The position numbers were made by a program, and so were the translations under genes. A DNA stretch of 64,000 nucleotides. It comes from an uncultured Oscillospiraceae bacterium. GTDB taxonomy: Bacteria > Bacillota > Clostridia > Oscillospirales > Ruminococcaceae. Within the stretch, counting starts at the first letter, position 1. Every line of letters begins with the position of its first letter. The notes under the pieces are model-generated. The model searched no databases, was not told where the DNA came from, and saw only the letters and a list, made by a program, of their open reading frames with translations. Below are positions 50,212-60,161 of this stretch, piece by piece. The stretch spans positions 1 through 64,000 of the forward strand of contig CAKSEC010000006.1 in assembly GCA_934446355.1 (NCBI GenBank). Reading direction: 5' to 3'.

Positions 50212-53200
50212 CCGAAATGATAACCGGCAGAGCCTGCGCAGACGTCACGCACGAACTTTACCGCAGAATACTGCAGACAGTGCGCAGCGGCAGAAATGCA
50301 ATGGTGATAGTACCCGACCAGTTCGTTTTCGAGACCGAAAAGGAACTTTTCCGCTCATGCGAGGAAGCGGGCAGCACCGAACTTTTCAAGCGCATAAGCG
50401 TGCGAACTATCGCAAGGCTGTCCGACGAGATAGTCACCCGCTATTCCTCGGAAAAGCCGCCTGCAGACGATATCACCAAAAGCGTTATAATGTACCGAGC
50501 GATAAGGGACCGCGGAGTGCAGCTGAATGCGCTCGGCAGGATAGCCAGAAAGCCCGGCTTCGCTTCACGCATGGTGAAAACGGTTTCGCTGTTCAAGACT
50601 GCCGGCATCGACTGCGGCAAGCTGGGGCAGATGCTTGAATCAGACGAGCCGGCAATCGAAAGCGCCGCACTGCTCGAAAAGCTGCGTGATATCTATGCGC
50701 TGTATCTTGAATACGACCAGATGCTGGGGCAAAGCTACACAGACAAGCTGGATATCACAATGCGTGCCGCCGACCTAGCGGTGAGGAACGATTTCTTTTC
50801 AGGGAAAGCCGTTTTTGCAGACGGTTTCAACAGCTTTTCCGGAAGTCAGCTCATGCTCATGAAAGCCGCCGCAGACAAGGCGGAAACCGCCTGCTTCGCT
50901 TTCGTGTGCGACAAAAACGACCAGCGTGATATATTCAGGACTATTCTTGCGGATATCGACAGGCTTTCCGGATCAGAGGGCATTTCCGAGCCGCTGTGCG
51001 AGAATACCCGTGGAATGTCCGAGGGTATTGTGAAAGCTTCCGAGCATCTTTTCGGCAATACTCCCGACCCGAAAGCCAACATGAACAGCGTGCGGGTAAT
51101 TCGTGCAGACGATGTTTACTGCGAGATGGAGTTTATTGCCGCCGAAATAAGGCGGCTGGTCAGCCGCGAGGGGCTTCGCTACAGCGAGATAGCCGTGCTG
51201 TGCGCTTCTCCGTCCGAGTACCGCTCCCCTGCCGAAAGCGCATTTGCGAAATACGGCATACCCATTTTCTGCGATATTCCTGAGGTGATACTCAACGCAC
51301 CGCTCACCAACCTTATTCTGTCGCTGCTGAGGGCTATTGACGAGCCATCGGCGGAGAATCTGCTCAGCTATGTCAGAAACACCTGCCTGAGGGTAAGGGC
51401 GGACAATGTAGGCAAAAAGCCCTCGTTCAGACCGCTGACCTTTGACGAGATAGACTGCTTTGACGGCTACATATTCAAGTGGCAGCTAAAGGGCGACCAG
51501 CTTTCAGAGCCGCTTATCACCGATAAAATGAGCAGCGCAGACAGCGAACAGGCTTCCCGTGCCGAACAGGTAAGGCAATGCGCCGTGCTGCCGGTGCTGA
51601 AACTCCGCTCAGAGATAAAAGAAAAGGCAAAGGCGCACGAATGCACCGGCGCATGGCTCACCGAAAAGCTGTGCGGCTTCCTGCTGGAACAGGCGGGAAT
51701 AGAACAGGCGGTGCTTTCCTCAGACGAAAGCTGCTCCACGCTGTGGGACATTCTGGTGGATATTTTCGAGGCGATACACTCTGCGCTCGGAACAGAGGAG
51801 ATAACCCCCGACGACTATTACAGCCTGTTCCGCGACATATGCGCCGAAACCACTCTGGCAACGCCGCCGCAGCTTGTTGACTGCGTACTGGTGGGCGACA
51901 CCGGACGCACACGTGCCGAGGGCGTAAAGGCTGCATTCATTGCAGGCGCATTCCGTGGGGCGTTCCCGTCCGAGGGTGTAAGCTGCGGGCTTTTCTCAGA
52001 ATACGAAGCGGAACTTCTCTGCGAAAGCAGCATAAAAATAACGCTGAAGCAGGAGGAGCAATACTGCAGCAGCCGCTATGAAGCATACCGTGCAATGACG
52101 CTGCCATCAGAACGGCTGTATATCACATATCCTCTGCTGAATACAGCCTGCACCGCTCTTTCGCCGTCGGAAATCGTGACGGAACTGACAGAACTTTTCC
52201 CGCAGATAACTGTGGAGTACGCAGGCGACCAAGAGCGGTTCGACGACAGCTTTTACTGCAGCACACGCACTGCGCTGCGCTCACGCTACGCCTCGCTGTT
52301 CGGCGGAAATGACGCACAGCGCCGCAGCACGCTGAAAAAGGCGTTGGAGCTTTCGGGCGACGGCGGCTACGCGGTGAAGCTGCAAAGGCTCGTGCTTGAC
52401 CGTCCTGGAGCGTACCGCCACCGGCTCACCTCCGATACCGCAAAAAAGCTATTCAGGGCGAACCGTGTTTCAGCGACCAAGCTTGAGGGGCTGAACAAAT
52501 GCAGATTCGAGTATTTCTGCAAGTTCGGGCTGAAAATACGTGAGCGGCGCGCGCTGAACACCGGTAATTCAGACGTGGGAAGTGCCGTGCATTACGTCAT
52601 GGAAAAAACGCTCGCAGAATACTGCACGAAAATGCAGGAGTTTTTCCGGCTGAACCGCCAGCAGCTTATTGAGAAATCCGCTGCGCTTCTGCAGGAATAC
52701 GCAGACCTGAATCTGGGCGGCAGCAGCTACCGCAGCCGTTCGTTCAACTATATGTACAGCGGGCTTGCTCTCAGCTGCGCAGACCTGCTCAATCTCATGC
52801 AGAACGAGTTCAGAAGCCGCGAATATCGTCCGGTGCTGTTTGAACTTCAATTCAAGGACGGCAACACCGCCGACCTGCCGCCGATAAACATGGAGCATGA
52901 CGACCGCCAGATGACGCTCGACGATATACAGTCGGCTGAACCGCTGCCGCTCGTCACTCAGAAGCTTTCAATACCGCCGCTGATGATAAAGGTAGACGAG
53001 CACATAACCGTTGCGATAACCGGTATCGTTGACCGTGCGGATATGTTCCGCAGCGAGGGCGGCAACGAGTATATAAGAATTGTGGACTATAAGACGGGAG
53101 GTCACGCCTTCAAGCTGTCAAATGCGCTGTACGGCGTAAATACGCAGATGCTGCTGTACCTCATCGCACTGTGCGACGCAAATCCGAAGATAAACCCCGG

Positions 53201-53798
53201 CGGCGTAAGCTACCTCACCGCAAAAATGACGGACGCTTCGCCAACGCCCGGCGGGCTTCTGTCGCTGCTGACCAAGGGGCACTATCCCAGCGGAATGTGC
53301 GTGCTTGACGACAGCACCCGTGCCGAGATGGAGCAATTTGCCGAGCGATACGCAAAGGCAGTATTGCAGCCGGGCGACGAGATAAGCAAGAAAAAGCTGA
53401 ACCCGAAAGAGGACGCACGTCCCACGCCCGCACAGTTCAAGAAGCTGCGCGACGAGATAGTAAAACAGACCGAGGGCGTGCTGCAAAGGCTTTACAGCGG
53501 CGACGTGCAGGCAGTCCCGACTATCTATACGGAGGAGGGAAAAGCCGGTCAGCAAAGGTCGTGCACCTACTGCAGATACAAGGCTGTCTGCGGAAACAAG
53601 GACAAGCACGGAATTATCGTTGACGAGGGCATAACCGAAAGAAAACTCGGCGACGCAGGCGCAGAAACCGAAGCCGCCAAGCCGGAGCAGCCCTCCGCAG
53701 AGAAAAAGCCCGCCAAGCGCACTTCAAAGAAAAAAGCGCCCGCCGACAACGACGGATTTATCGGCACTCTGGACGGAACACAGGAGAAAGTTAAATGA
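50208..53798 (+). CDS. addB: AddB subunit of the helicase-exonuclease AddAB
   Basis: The protein has 1196 residues. AddB works with AddA to resect DNA double-strand ends and recognise Chi. The N-terminus has the inactive helicase fold (RNAMVIVPDQFVFETEKEL). The C-terminal RecB-type nuclease has IRIVDYKTGG, and an iron-sulfur cluster is indicated by a first cysteine in NKCRFEYFC and CTYCRYKAVC (CxxCx5C) near the end. A lysine-rich tail of about 60 residues follows the cluster and is probably disordered. The start ATG 50208 overlaps the HAD fusion by 4 bases, and the stop overlaps addA by 4 bases. Confidence 0.95.
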   Translation: MTEMITGRACADVTHELYRRILQTVRSGRNAMVIVPDQFVFETEKELFRSCEEAGSTELFKRISVRTIARLSDEIVTRYSSEKPPADDITKSVIMYRAIRDRGVQLNALGRIARKPGFASRMVKTVSLFKTAGIDCGKLGQMLESDEPAIESAALLEKLRDIYALYLEYDQMLGQSYTDKLDITMRAADLAVRNDFFSGKAVFADGFNSFSGSQLMLMKAAADKAETACFAFVCDKNDQRDIFRTILADIDRLSGSEGISEPLCENTRGMSEGIVKASEHLFGNTPDPKANMNSVRVIRADDVYCEMEFIAAEIRRLVSREGLRYSEIAVLCASPSEYRSPAESAFAKYGIPIFCDIPEVILNAPLTNLILSLLRAIDEPSAENLLSYVRNTCLRVRADNVGKKPSFRPLTFDEIDCFDGYIFKWQLKGDQLSEPLITDKMSSADSEQASRAEQVRQCAVLPVLKLRSEIKEKAKAHECTGAWLTEKLCGFLLEQAGIEQAVLSSDESCSTLWDILVDIFEAIHSALGTEEITPDDYYSLFRDICAETTLATPPQLVDCVLVGDTGRTRAEGVKAAFIAGAFRGAFPSEGVSCGLFSEYEAELLCESSIKITLKQEEQYCSSRYEAYRAMTLPSERLYITYPLLNTACTALSPSEIVTELTELFPQITVEYAGDQERFDDSFYCSTRTALRSRYASLFGGNDAQRRSTLKKALELSGDGGYAVKLQRLVLDRPGAYRHRLTSDTAKKLFRANRVSATKLEGLNKCRFEYFCKFGLKIRERRALNTGNSDVGSAVHYVMEKTLAEYCTKMQEFFRLNRQQLIEKSAALLQEYADLNLGGSSYRSRSFNYMYSGLALSCADLLNLMQNEFRSREYRPVLFELQFKDGNTADLPPINMEHDDRQMTLDDIQSAEPLPLVTQKLSIPPLMIKVDEHITVAITGIVDRADMFRSEGGNEYIRIVDYKTGGHAFKLSNALYGVNTQMLLYLIALCDANPKINPGGVSYLTAKMTDASPTPGGLLSLLTKGHYPSGMCVLDDSTRAEMEQFAERYAKAVLQPGDEISKKKLNPKEDARPTPAQFKKLRDEIVKQTEGVLQRLYSGDVQAVPTIYTEEGKAGQQRSCTYCRYKAVCGNKDKHGIIVDEGITERKLGDAGAETEAAKPEQPSAEKKPAKRTSKKKAPADNDGFIGTLDGTQEKVK

Positions 53799-56700
53799 GC
53801 AAAGAGATAAAATGGACCGAGGAACAGGAAAATGCGATAAACTTCACGCCTGCCAGCTCCGCCTGCGTTACTGCGGCGGCAGGAAGCGGAAAGACTGCGC
53901 TGCTTGTCGAAAGGGTCGTGCGGCTTATCCGCGGGGACGAGCAGCGTGATATCCCGCCGGTCAGTGCGGACAAATTCGCAATACTCACGTTCACACGCAA
54001 CGCTGCGGACGAATTTCGCATAAGAATGACCCGTGCCATAGACGAAGCCAGCCGCTCGCACGACGGCTCAGTCACACGGGAGCAGCTGATAAAATTCCGC
54101 AGTTCTGTGATAAGCACGATAAACTCCTTCTGCCTTGGCATACTCAGGGACAATGCAGAGCTTTTCGACCTGCCCGTAAGCTTCACGATCGTCGAGGAAA
54201 GCAAGGGGCAGATAATGCTGAAAAATGCGCTGGACAATGCGATGGAATACTTCTATTCGCAGGAGTTTGAAAGCGACTTCCCCGACGTATATTCCCGCTT
54301 CGGCGGCAGCTTTTCAGAGGAGCAAAGGCAGCGGCTCGGCTCGCAGGCACGTGAGCTTCTGCACAAGACGTTCTCTTTCAGCACTGACGACCGCCTGCGT
54401 GAAGCGGTGAACGCCGTATATATGCGGGCTTCCTCGCTTGCAGACAGGGAGCAGTGGCTCGACGGCTGCGTAACTGTATTCAACAGCATCGACAAGATGG
54501 AAAAACGCTTCCTGCCGGTGATAGTGGACGACCTCAGACGGCAGTGCAGCCTGCTTAGCGCCTGCCTGCAGCGTTACCGCTCTATGTGCGAAGCCGCCGA
54601 TCAAAGCTTCTGCGACAGATTCCTTGCTGTGCTTGAGGTGGACGAGCAGGCTGTGTCAGCGGTGCTTTCCGCATTCGACAGCGCATTCCCGAAGGGTCAG
54701 CAGCCGCACATCGCCGATTTCGACCGCTTCAACGAGATATGCGGTCAGCCGGTTTTCGGCGCATTCAGCAGAAGCGGTATCCCACGGGGCAACGAGGACT
54801 ACAAGCAGCTTAAAGCGCAGGTGGACGCAGTAAGAAAGCGCATTCAGAAATATGTCGCAGATATCCGGCTTGGCTGCGGCTATTCAACTGAACTCGCTGA
54901 ATCAGAAATAATGCCCCAGCAGCGTGCAGTAACTGCGCTTGTAATGCTCGTCGGACGGCTTGAACAGGAATATTCTGCAATAAAGAGAAAAGCGGGCGTG
55001 GTCGATTTTTCCGACTGCGAAAGAATGCTTCTCAATAAGCTGCGTGACGAGGGCTGCGGGCTGCGTGAGAGGCTATCCGAGCGGTTTCAGTGCATAATTC
55101 TGGACGAATTTCAGGACACTAACGACCTGCAGTATGAGATATTCCGGCTTATATCACGCGGCGAGAATAACCTGTTCTTCGTGGGCGACATCAAGCAGTC
55201 GATCTACGCATTCCGCGGCGGCAATCCTGAGATAATGGCACGCTGCTGCACCAAGGGCAGCGGCTACGAAAAGCTGCCGCTCAACCGGAATTTCCGAAGC
55301 AGGCAGGAAGTTCTGAACGCCGTGAACGCCATGTTTGAGGGAGTTATGACCCGCAAATACGGCGAGGTGGATTATTCTGACAATAATCAGCTTGTTTGCG
55401 GCGCAGAATATCCCACCGCAGACGGCGTAAGCTATGGCACGGAAATGTATCTGCTGGACTTCCCCGCCCGTGAAAAACCGGCTTCAGCCGACGATAAGAG
55501 CGGCAACAAATCAGACGAACTCATGCTTGATGCCAGCAATCCTGTCGCAGAAGCACGCTTCACTGCCGACCTTATCCGCAGAATGGCAGCGGACAGGTTT
55601 CCGGTGCGTGACGGCGATGGGCTTCGCCCGTGCACATGGGGCGATTTTGCAATACTGCTGAGAAGCCGCACGCATTTCGCCGACTACAAGGCGGAGCTTG
55701 AAAAGCTTGGGATACCCGTTGCGGCGGACAGCGGCAGCGGCTACCTCTCGGCGGACGAGATAGATCTGATTCTATGCTACCTGAAAGTGACCGACAATCC
55801 GCAGCTTGACGAGGAACTGCTGACCGTACTTATGTCGCCGCTTTACGGCATGACCGCCGAGGAACTGTCGCTTGCACGGCTGGGTATTCTGGGCTATGAC
55901 CCAGAAAAGCTTAAATGCTCAGGCGTGAACCTTACGCCGATATATGACGCATATGCACGGCAGTCGCTTTTCTGCTGTATTGCTGCGGCAGCAGGCAGCA
56001 CGCTTGCACAGCCGGAATACTCTGAGCAGGCGGCGCAGGCAATAAGCGAGCTGGAAAAGCTTAGTATACGCCGTGAGCCGCACGAAAAATGCGCTCGCTT
56101 TATCGAGAACTTTACCGGATTCAGGCAGTTTGCCGCTAATAACTCAGTGGAGCGGCTTATCCGCAGGATATACGACGACACCGATTTCTTTTCGGTCATT
56201 TCGACCTACGAACGCGGGGACAGGAAGCTTGCAAATATCAGACTGCTTCTGAAATACACCGCCGACTTTGAAGCTTCGGGCGGCGGTACGCTCAACGATT
56301 TTCTGCGGTACACCGACGCAGTGCGTGAAAACTCCGGCAGACTGGAGGAAGCTGTAGTACCTCAGGAAGCAGCCGACGCCGTGAAGATACTGACATTCCA
56401 TGCCTCTAAAGGACTTGAAATGCCGATAGTACTTCTTGCGGGGCTTGGCACTGCGCTTCACGATGAACGCTCGTCGAGTATCATTATTGACCGAAAAACA
56501 GGCATAGGGCTTAAAAACACGCTGATAAACGAGCGGCTGCGCACCGCCACGATAAGCTTCAACGGAGCAAATTCCTCAGTGAAATGCGCACAGCTTGGCG
56601 AGGAACTGCGCCTGCTTTACGTTGCAATGACGCGTGCAAAGGAAAAGCTTATACTCATCGGGCAATGCTCTGAAAAGAATGCTGCTGAATGCCGCACCGA

Positions 56701-57646
56701 TAGCTTCACGCCTGAATTTGCGCTGTCGTGGAACTCCCACATAAGGTGGATATTATCGTCTATGCTGAGGTACGGAGGGGACGACCCCGCACCCGGCAAG
56801 GAGATATTCCTGCCCGAGCCGGGCGTGCGCATTTCGTTCTTTACCGAGCGACTTCCGGAGCCGGAAAGCGTTCAGGCAGAGCTTCCCGCAGATGGCACGG
56901 CAGATGAGGAAGCCGCCCGCAGCATAGCTGAAAGCCTGTGCGTGAAGTATCCGCACGAATACGAAACCACGCTGAGAAGCCGTTTCAGCGTAACAGAACT
57001 TGCACATATGGAGGAAAAGCAGGAAAGCAGCGGCGAAATACAGCTGAGAAAGCCGGATTTCCTGACCCCCGGAATGACAGGCGGAGTGCGTATAAACGGC
57101 ATTCTGATAGGAAATACCTATCATCATATCATGGAACTTTTCCCGCTGGATACCCTGAACCCCGCCTATAATTACGAGGACATGGAAGCGGCTGTCGAGA
57201 ATTCGGTCAATGAACTTATAGCATACAGCCGCCTGACTCCCGACGAGTGCTTCTGCCTGTCTGACAGCGAGAGAAAGCAGGACATCATATCCCGTATAGC
57301 GGGCTTCTTTTCCGGCGAACTCGGTCAGGATATGCTGAGAAGCGAGCGGCTCGAACGTGAATATGAGATATTTGCAGAACTTCCCGCAGCAGAGCTTTTC
57401 CCCAACGCAGAAGGTACTACAATAATACAGGGACGAGTTGATATGATGTTCGTCAGAGATGGCAGGACGGTGGTCGTGGACTACAAGAGCGACACGCGGT
57501 ATGGTCTGCAGAAAGAACTCCCCGCTTACAAAAAGCAGCTTGAACTTTACCGCAGGATACTGCCGCTGCTCATGGGGAAAGACTGCGGGAACGAGATACA
57601 GCTTGCGGTCTACTCATTCGGACAGCAGAAAGCCATATATTTTTGA
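53795..57646 (+). CDS. addA: AddA subunit of the helicase-exonuclease AddAB
   Basis: The protein has 1283 residues: a UvrD-type helicase followed by a RecB-type nuclease. Motif Q/I is WTEEQENAINF and VTAAAGSGKTALLVERV; motif II is ILDEFQDTNDLQYEIFR; KQSIYAFRGGNPE is motif III; LTFHASKGLEMPIVLLAG and LLYVAMTRAKEKLILIG are motifs V and VI. The nuclease active site is VVVDYKSDTRYGL near the end. The start ATG 53795 overlaps addB by 4 bases. The length is typical for the family. Confidence 0.97.
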   Translation: MSKEIKWTEEQENAINFTPASSACVTAAAGSGKTALLVERVVRLIRGDEQRDIPPVSADKFAILTFTRNAADEFRIRMTRAIDEASRSHDGSVTREQLIKFRSSVISTINSFCLGILRDNAELFDLPVSFTIVEESKGQIMLKNALDNAMEYFYSQEFESDFPDVYSRFGGSFSEEQRQRLGSQARELLHKTFSFSTDDRLREAVNAVYMRASSLADREQWLDGCVTVFNSIDKMEKRFLPVIVDDLRRQCSLLSACLQRYRSMCEAADQSFCDRFLAVLEVDEQAVSAVLSAFDSAFPKGQQPHIADFDRFNEICGQPVFGAFSRSGIPRGNEDYKQLKAQVDAVRKRIQKYVADIRLGCGYSTELAESEIMPQQRAVTALVMLVGRLEQEYSAIKRKAGVVDFSDCERMLLNKLRDEGCGLRERLSERFQCIILDEFQDTNDLQYEIFRLISRGENNLFFVGDIKQSIYAFRGGNPEIMARCCTKGSGYEKLPLNRNFRSRQEVLNAVNAMFEGVMTRKYGEVDYSDNNQLVCGAEYPTADGVSYGTEMYLLDFPAREKPASADDKSGNKSDELMLDASNPVAEARFTADLIRRMAADRFPVRDGDGLRPCTWGDFAILLRSRTHFADYKAELEKLGIPVAADSGSGYLSADEIDLILCYLKVTDNPQLDEELLTVLMSPLYGMTAEELSLARLGILGYDPEKLKCSGVNLTPIYDAYARQSLFCCIAAAAGSTLAQPEYSEQAAQAISELEKLSIRREPHEKCARFIENFTGFRQFAANNSVERLIRRIYDDTDFFSVISTYERGDRKLANIRLLLKYTADFEASGGGTLNDFLRYTDAVRENSGRLEEAVVPQEAADAVKILTFHASKGLEMPIVLLAGLGTALHDERSSSIIIDRKTGIGLKNTLINERLRTATISFNGANSSVKCAQLGEELRLLYVAMTRAKEKLILIGQCSEKNAAECRTDSFTPEFALSWNSHIRWILSSMLRYGGDDPAPGKEIFLPEPGVRISFFTERLPEPESVQAELPADGTADEEAARSIAESLCVKYPHEYETTLRSRFSVTELAHMEEKQESSGEIQLRKPDFLTPGMTGGVRINGILIGNTYHHIMELFPLDTLNPAYNYEDMEAAVENSVNELIAYSRLTPDECFCLSDSERKQDIISRIAGFFSGELGQDMLRSERLEREYEIFAELPAAELFPNAEGTTIIQGRVDMMFVRDGRTVVVDYKSDTRYGLQKELPAYKKQLELYRRILPLLMGKDCGNEIQLAVYSFGQQKAIYF

Positions 57647-57658
57647 TGAGGTGATATT

Positions 57659-58915
57659 ACGAAAAAGCATTTCTTCGCAGCAGCTATGGCTGCGGCAATG
57701 GCATTGACATCATCAGCGTCTGCGGCAAGCGGCGGATTCAGCGGCGAACAACGGCTGATCACCGCTTCTGCAGCGCCACACGACAACAAATACACGCAGA
57801 TAACGTGGGGCGGCGACGTAAGGCGTTCTGGCTGCGGTATTCCGCTGAGTTTTGGGAACAGGCTTCTTCTCCCGCAGGAGAAATCTGTTCTGGCACTCAG
57901 CGAGAGCAGCGGCGCAGTCACCGACACAGTACCGCTGCCCGAAAACTGCTCGCAGACCTACGCCGGCGCACGGATAGACTACACACTGCTGCAGCCGACT
58001 GAAAACGGCGTTTGCCTTATTGATACTGAAAACATGAAGCGTAAAGCATTTCGCAGCTTTGAGGGCAAGACAGCTTCTGACTGCGCCATGATAGACGATA
58101 TGGGTTATTTCGCAGTTGAGGTCGATGATGAATATGAGTTCATGTGCGTTGACCTCACAAGCGACAACCTCGACACTATATGGAGCGTCAGAATAAGCGA
58201 ACAGCCCTCTGCGGCGGCTGTTCAGGGAGATAACATCATCTTCTCCGCCGGCAGCAGCATTTACACTCACGACTACAAGGGCGGCAGCTTCTGCGAAATA
58301 CCTGTAGGAAAAGAGATCACCGGTTCACCGTTCGCAACGCAGTATTCCGTGTTCTTCTCCACTGCGGACGGAAATGCGGGAAAGCTTCGTCTGAATGCCG
58401 ACGGCACGCTAGAAGAGGACACGCTGATGTTCTGCAAGGTCGGCGGTTCGCCCTCCTCTCCCCTGTCATGGAACGGCAGGCTGTATGTTGCAGCCGACGA
58501 CGGGCTTTATATCCTCGACGACCTGAATATGGAGGTAACATATACAGTCACCGAAATAAAGGGCGGCTGCACGCCGCAGGTGCATTACGGAAGCGGACCG
58601 TATATCTACACAGTGGCGCAGCGCGAGGGCAGATGGGCTGTTTACTGTGTGCTCGACATGGACGATGAAAGCGAGCCCACGACCTCGATACTTGCGCAGA
58701 TGGAGGACTACACTGGCGGCGCATTCTGCGCTTCTGACAACGGCACGCTGTATTTCAGGGACGCATTCGGCAGAGTCTATGCGCTGAACATTGCGCCGTT
58801 CGATATTCTTTCGCTTGTTTTAAGGCTGGTGGTCGTTCTTGCGCTGATAGTGCTGGTTTTCTTCTGGCTGAAAAAGATAGCGAAGCGCCGCGCAGACCTG
58901 CGCCCGAAATTCTGA
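57659..58915 (+). CDS. Signal-peptide protein with beta-propeller-like body and C-terminal membrane anchor
   Basis: The first open ATG (57686) lacks a ribosome site and a charged N-terminus. In frame upstream, GAGGTG (57648-57653) is followed by ATATT and ACG AAA AAG CAT, giving (M)KKHFFAAAMAAAMALTSSASA, a complete signal peptide, so I take ACG 57659 as the start (418 residues). ATT 57656 is less well spaced. The body alternates short beta segments (CVDLTSDNLDTIWSVRI, DDGLYILDDLNMEVTYTV, DAFGRVYALNI) like a PQQ/WD-type propeller. One membrane span (LVLRLVVVLALIVLVFFWL) and a basic tail end it. Function unknown. It follows addA by 12 bases. Confidence 0.7.
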   Translation, partial: TKKHFFAAAMAAAMALTSSASAASGGFSGEQRLITASAAPHDNKYTQITWGGDVRRSGCGIPLSFGNRLLLPQEKSVLALSESSGAVTDTVPLPENCSQTYAGARIDYTLLQPTENGVCLIDTENMKRKAFRSFEGKTASDCAMIDDMGYFAVEVDDEYEFMCVDLTSDNLDTIWSVRISEQPSAAAVQGDNIIFSAGSSIYTHDYKGGSFCEIPVGKEITGSPFATQYSVFFSTADGNAGKLRLNADGTLEEDTLMFCKVGGSPSSPLSWNGRLYVAADDGLYILDDLNMEVTYTVTEIKGGCTPQVHYGSGPYIYTVAQREGRWAVYCVLDMDDESEPTTSILAQMEDYTGGAFCASDNGTLYFRDAFGRVYALNIAPFDILSLVLRLVVVLALIVLVFFWLKKIAKRRADLRPKF

Positions 58916-58947
58916 CAGGCAAAACAGCCGAAAATTTACAAAACATC

Positions 58948-58976
58948 TTGATTTTTTTCTGCAGTTGTTATATAAT
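58948..58976 (+). promoter_or_regulatory. Sigma-A promoter for cheV
   Basis: TTGATT (58948-58953), 17 bases, TATAAT (58971-58976). The leader to the cheV start is about 78 bases. Confidence 0.7.
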
Positions 58977-59060
58977 AGTAGTATAAATTAAGGAAACCTA
59001 TAAAAAACCGCTTCACGGCAGATATTTATGGGCAGCCTAAAACAAAAAGGAGAGTACGCA

Positions 59061-59954
59061 ATGGAAAGCAATATACTCTTAGAGAGCGGAACCAACGAAC
59101 TTGAAGTACTGGAGTTTATGGTCGGCGAGCAGAGCTTTGGCATAAATATCGCCAAGGTCACCGAGATAATGAACTATCAGCCTATGGTGCCCGTTCCTGA
59201 TTCACACCCGGCTTTTGAGGGCGTTTTTACCCCCAGAGATAAGGTCATTTCCGTTATCAATCTGCACACTATCCTTAACAAGCAGAGCCCTGACCCGGAG
59301 CATGACCTGCTTATCATCTGCCACTTCAATTCAAAGGACGTGGGCTTCCACGTTTCCTCAGTAAAGGGCATTCAGCGCATTTCTTGGGAAGATATCGAGA
59401 AGCCGCCGGCAATGTCAGGCGACGGCACGAACAATATTGCGACCGGTATCGCTAAGTTCAAGGACAGAATAGTGCTTATCCTTGATTTCGAGAAGATAGT
59501 TTCGGATATGGATCCCTCGGCTGCGCTCGACACTTCCGACGTAGTGCCGTCTGATGGCGATAAGTCCTCGAAGCATATCGTTATCGCAGAGGATTCACCT
59601 TTCCTCAACACTCTTATTGTCAACACCCTGCATGAGGCTGGTTATCAGAATGTCGTTCATTTTGACAACGGCAAGGACGCATGGGACTATGTAAACGGAC
59701 ACAAGGAACTTGGCGGCAATATCCTCGACCAGATATCCTGCGTTATCAGCGATATTGAGATGCCGAAGATGGACGGTCACCGTTTGACGAAGCAGATAAA
59801 GGACGACCCTATCCTGAAAGCTATCCCTGTATACCTGTTCTCATCGCTCATCAACGAGCAGATGCGTGCAAAGGGCGAAAGCGTAGGTGCAGACGGTCAG
59901 TTCTCTAAGCCGCAGATAGGTCAGCTTATCCAGTATCTGAACGAACACGTTTGA
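59061..59954 (+). CDS. cheV: Chemotaxis coupling protein CheV
   Basis: The protein has 297 residues. The first ~160 are a CheW domain (LEFMVGEQSFGINIAKVTEIM, VFTPRDKVISVINLHTIL, GIQRISWEDIEKPP). The rest is a receiver domain with acidic pair and lysine: VIAEDSPFLNTL, CVISDIEMPKMDGHRL with the phosphorylated aspartate, and FSKPQIGQ. CheV links receptors to CheA and adapts by phosphorylation. The start ATG 59061 follows AAAAAGGAG; the open frame begins earlier, at 59028, without a ribosome site. No other chemotaxis gene is in the window, so it is a lone unit. Confidence 0.93.
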   Translation: MESNILLESGTNELEVLEFMVGEQSFGINIAKVTEIMNYQPMVPVPDSHPAFEGVFTPRDKVISVINLHTILNKQSPDPEHDLLIICHFNSKDVGFHVSSVKGIQRISWEDIEKPPAMSGDGTNNIATGIAKFKDRIVLILDFEKIVSDMDPSAALDTSDVVPSDGDKSSKHIVIAEDSPFLNTLIVNTLHEAGYQNVVHFDNGKDAWDYVNGHKELGGNILDQISCVISDIEMPKMDGHRLTKQIKDDPILKAIPVYLFSSLINEQMRAKGESVGADGQFSKPQIGQLIQYLNEHV

Positions 59955-59970
59955 TAAAGCAATACATAGC

Positions 59971-59996
59971 GGGCGGAAGCATTCACTTCCGCCCGT
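59971..59996. terminator. Terminator hairpin, left copy of a 26-bp duplication
   Basis: GGGCGGAAG pairs with CTTCCGCCC around a 6-base loop (CATTCA). It lies 16 bases after cheV. An identical 26-base copy lies at 60128-60153, on the other side of the palindromic repeat element. The T-run is poor. Confidence 0.6.
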
Positions 59997-60001
59997 CAGT
60001 A

Positions 60002-60125
60002 TGTTGAAAAAGTCTATTCCCAGACTGGCGAGAAGCCCTCAGATTCTAGGAACCCGCATAACGACTAGGCTTTGTGCCTGTCGTTATGCGGGTGACGACG
60101 AAGATGAGGGTTTATCGACAGTCTG
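60002..60125. repeat. Palindromic repeat element, copy 2 (short form)
   Basis: Core 60021-60125: ends CAGACTGGCGA and TCGACAGTCTG, then CCCTCA/TGAGGG, and a 14-bp stem ACCCGCATAACGAC (60052-60065) with 60080-60093. An AGGC/GCCT mini-stem closes the TTTGT loop. Against copy 1 (45169-45360) the outer parts are nearly identical, while four base pairs of the central stem differ with both partners changed. It is flanked by two identical terminator hairpins. No protein is encoded; it occupies the gap between cheV and the epimerase gene. Confidence 0.85.
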
Positions 60126-60127
60126 TC

Positions 60128-60153
60128 GGGCGGAAGCATTCACTTCCGCCCGT
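60128..60153 (-). terminator. Terminator hairpin, right copy of a 26-bp duplication
   Basis: Identical to 59971-59996. On the minus strand it lies 9 bases after the stop of the aldose epimerase gene (60162), so it likely serves that gene. Confidence 0.6.
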
Positions 60154-60161
60154 TTCATATC

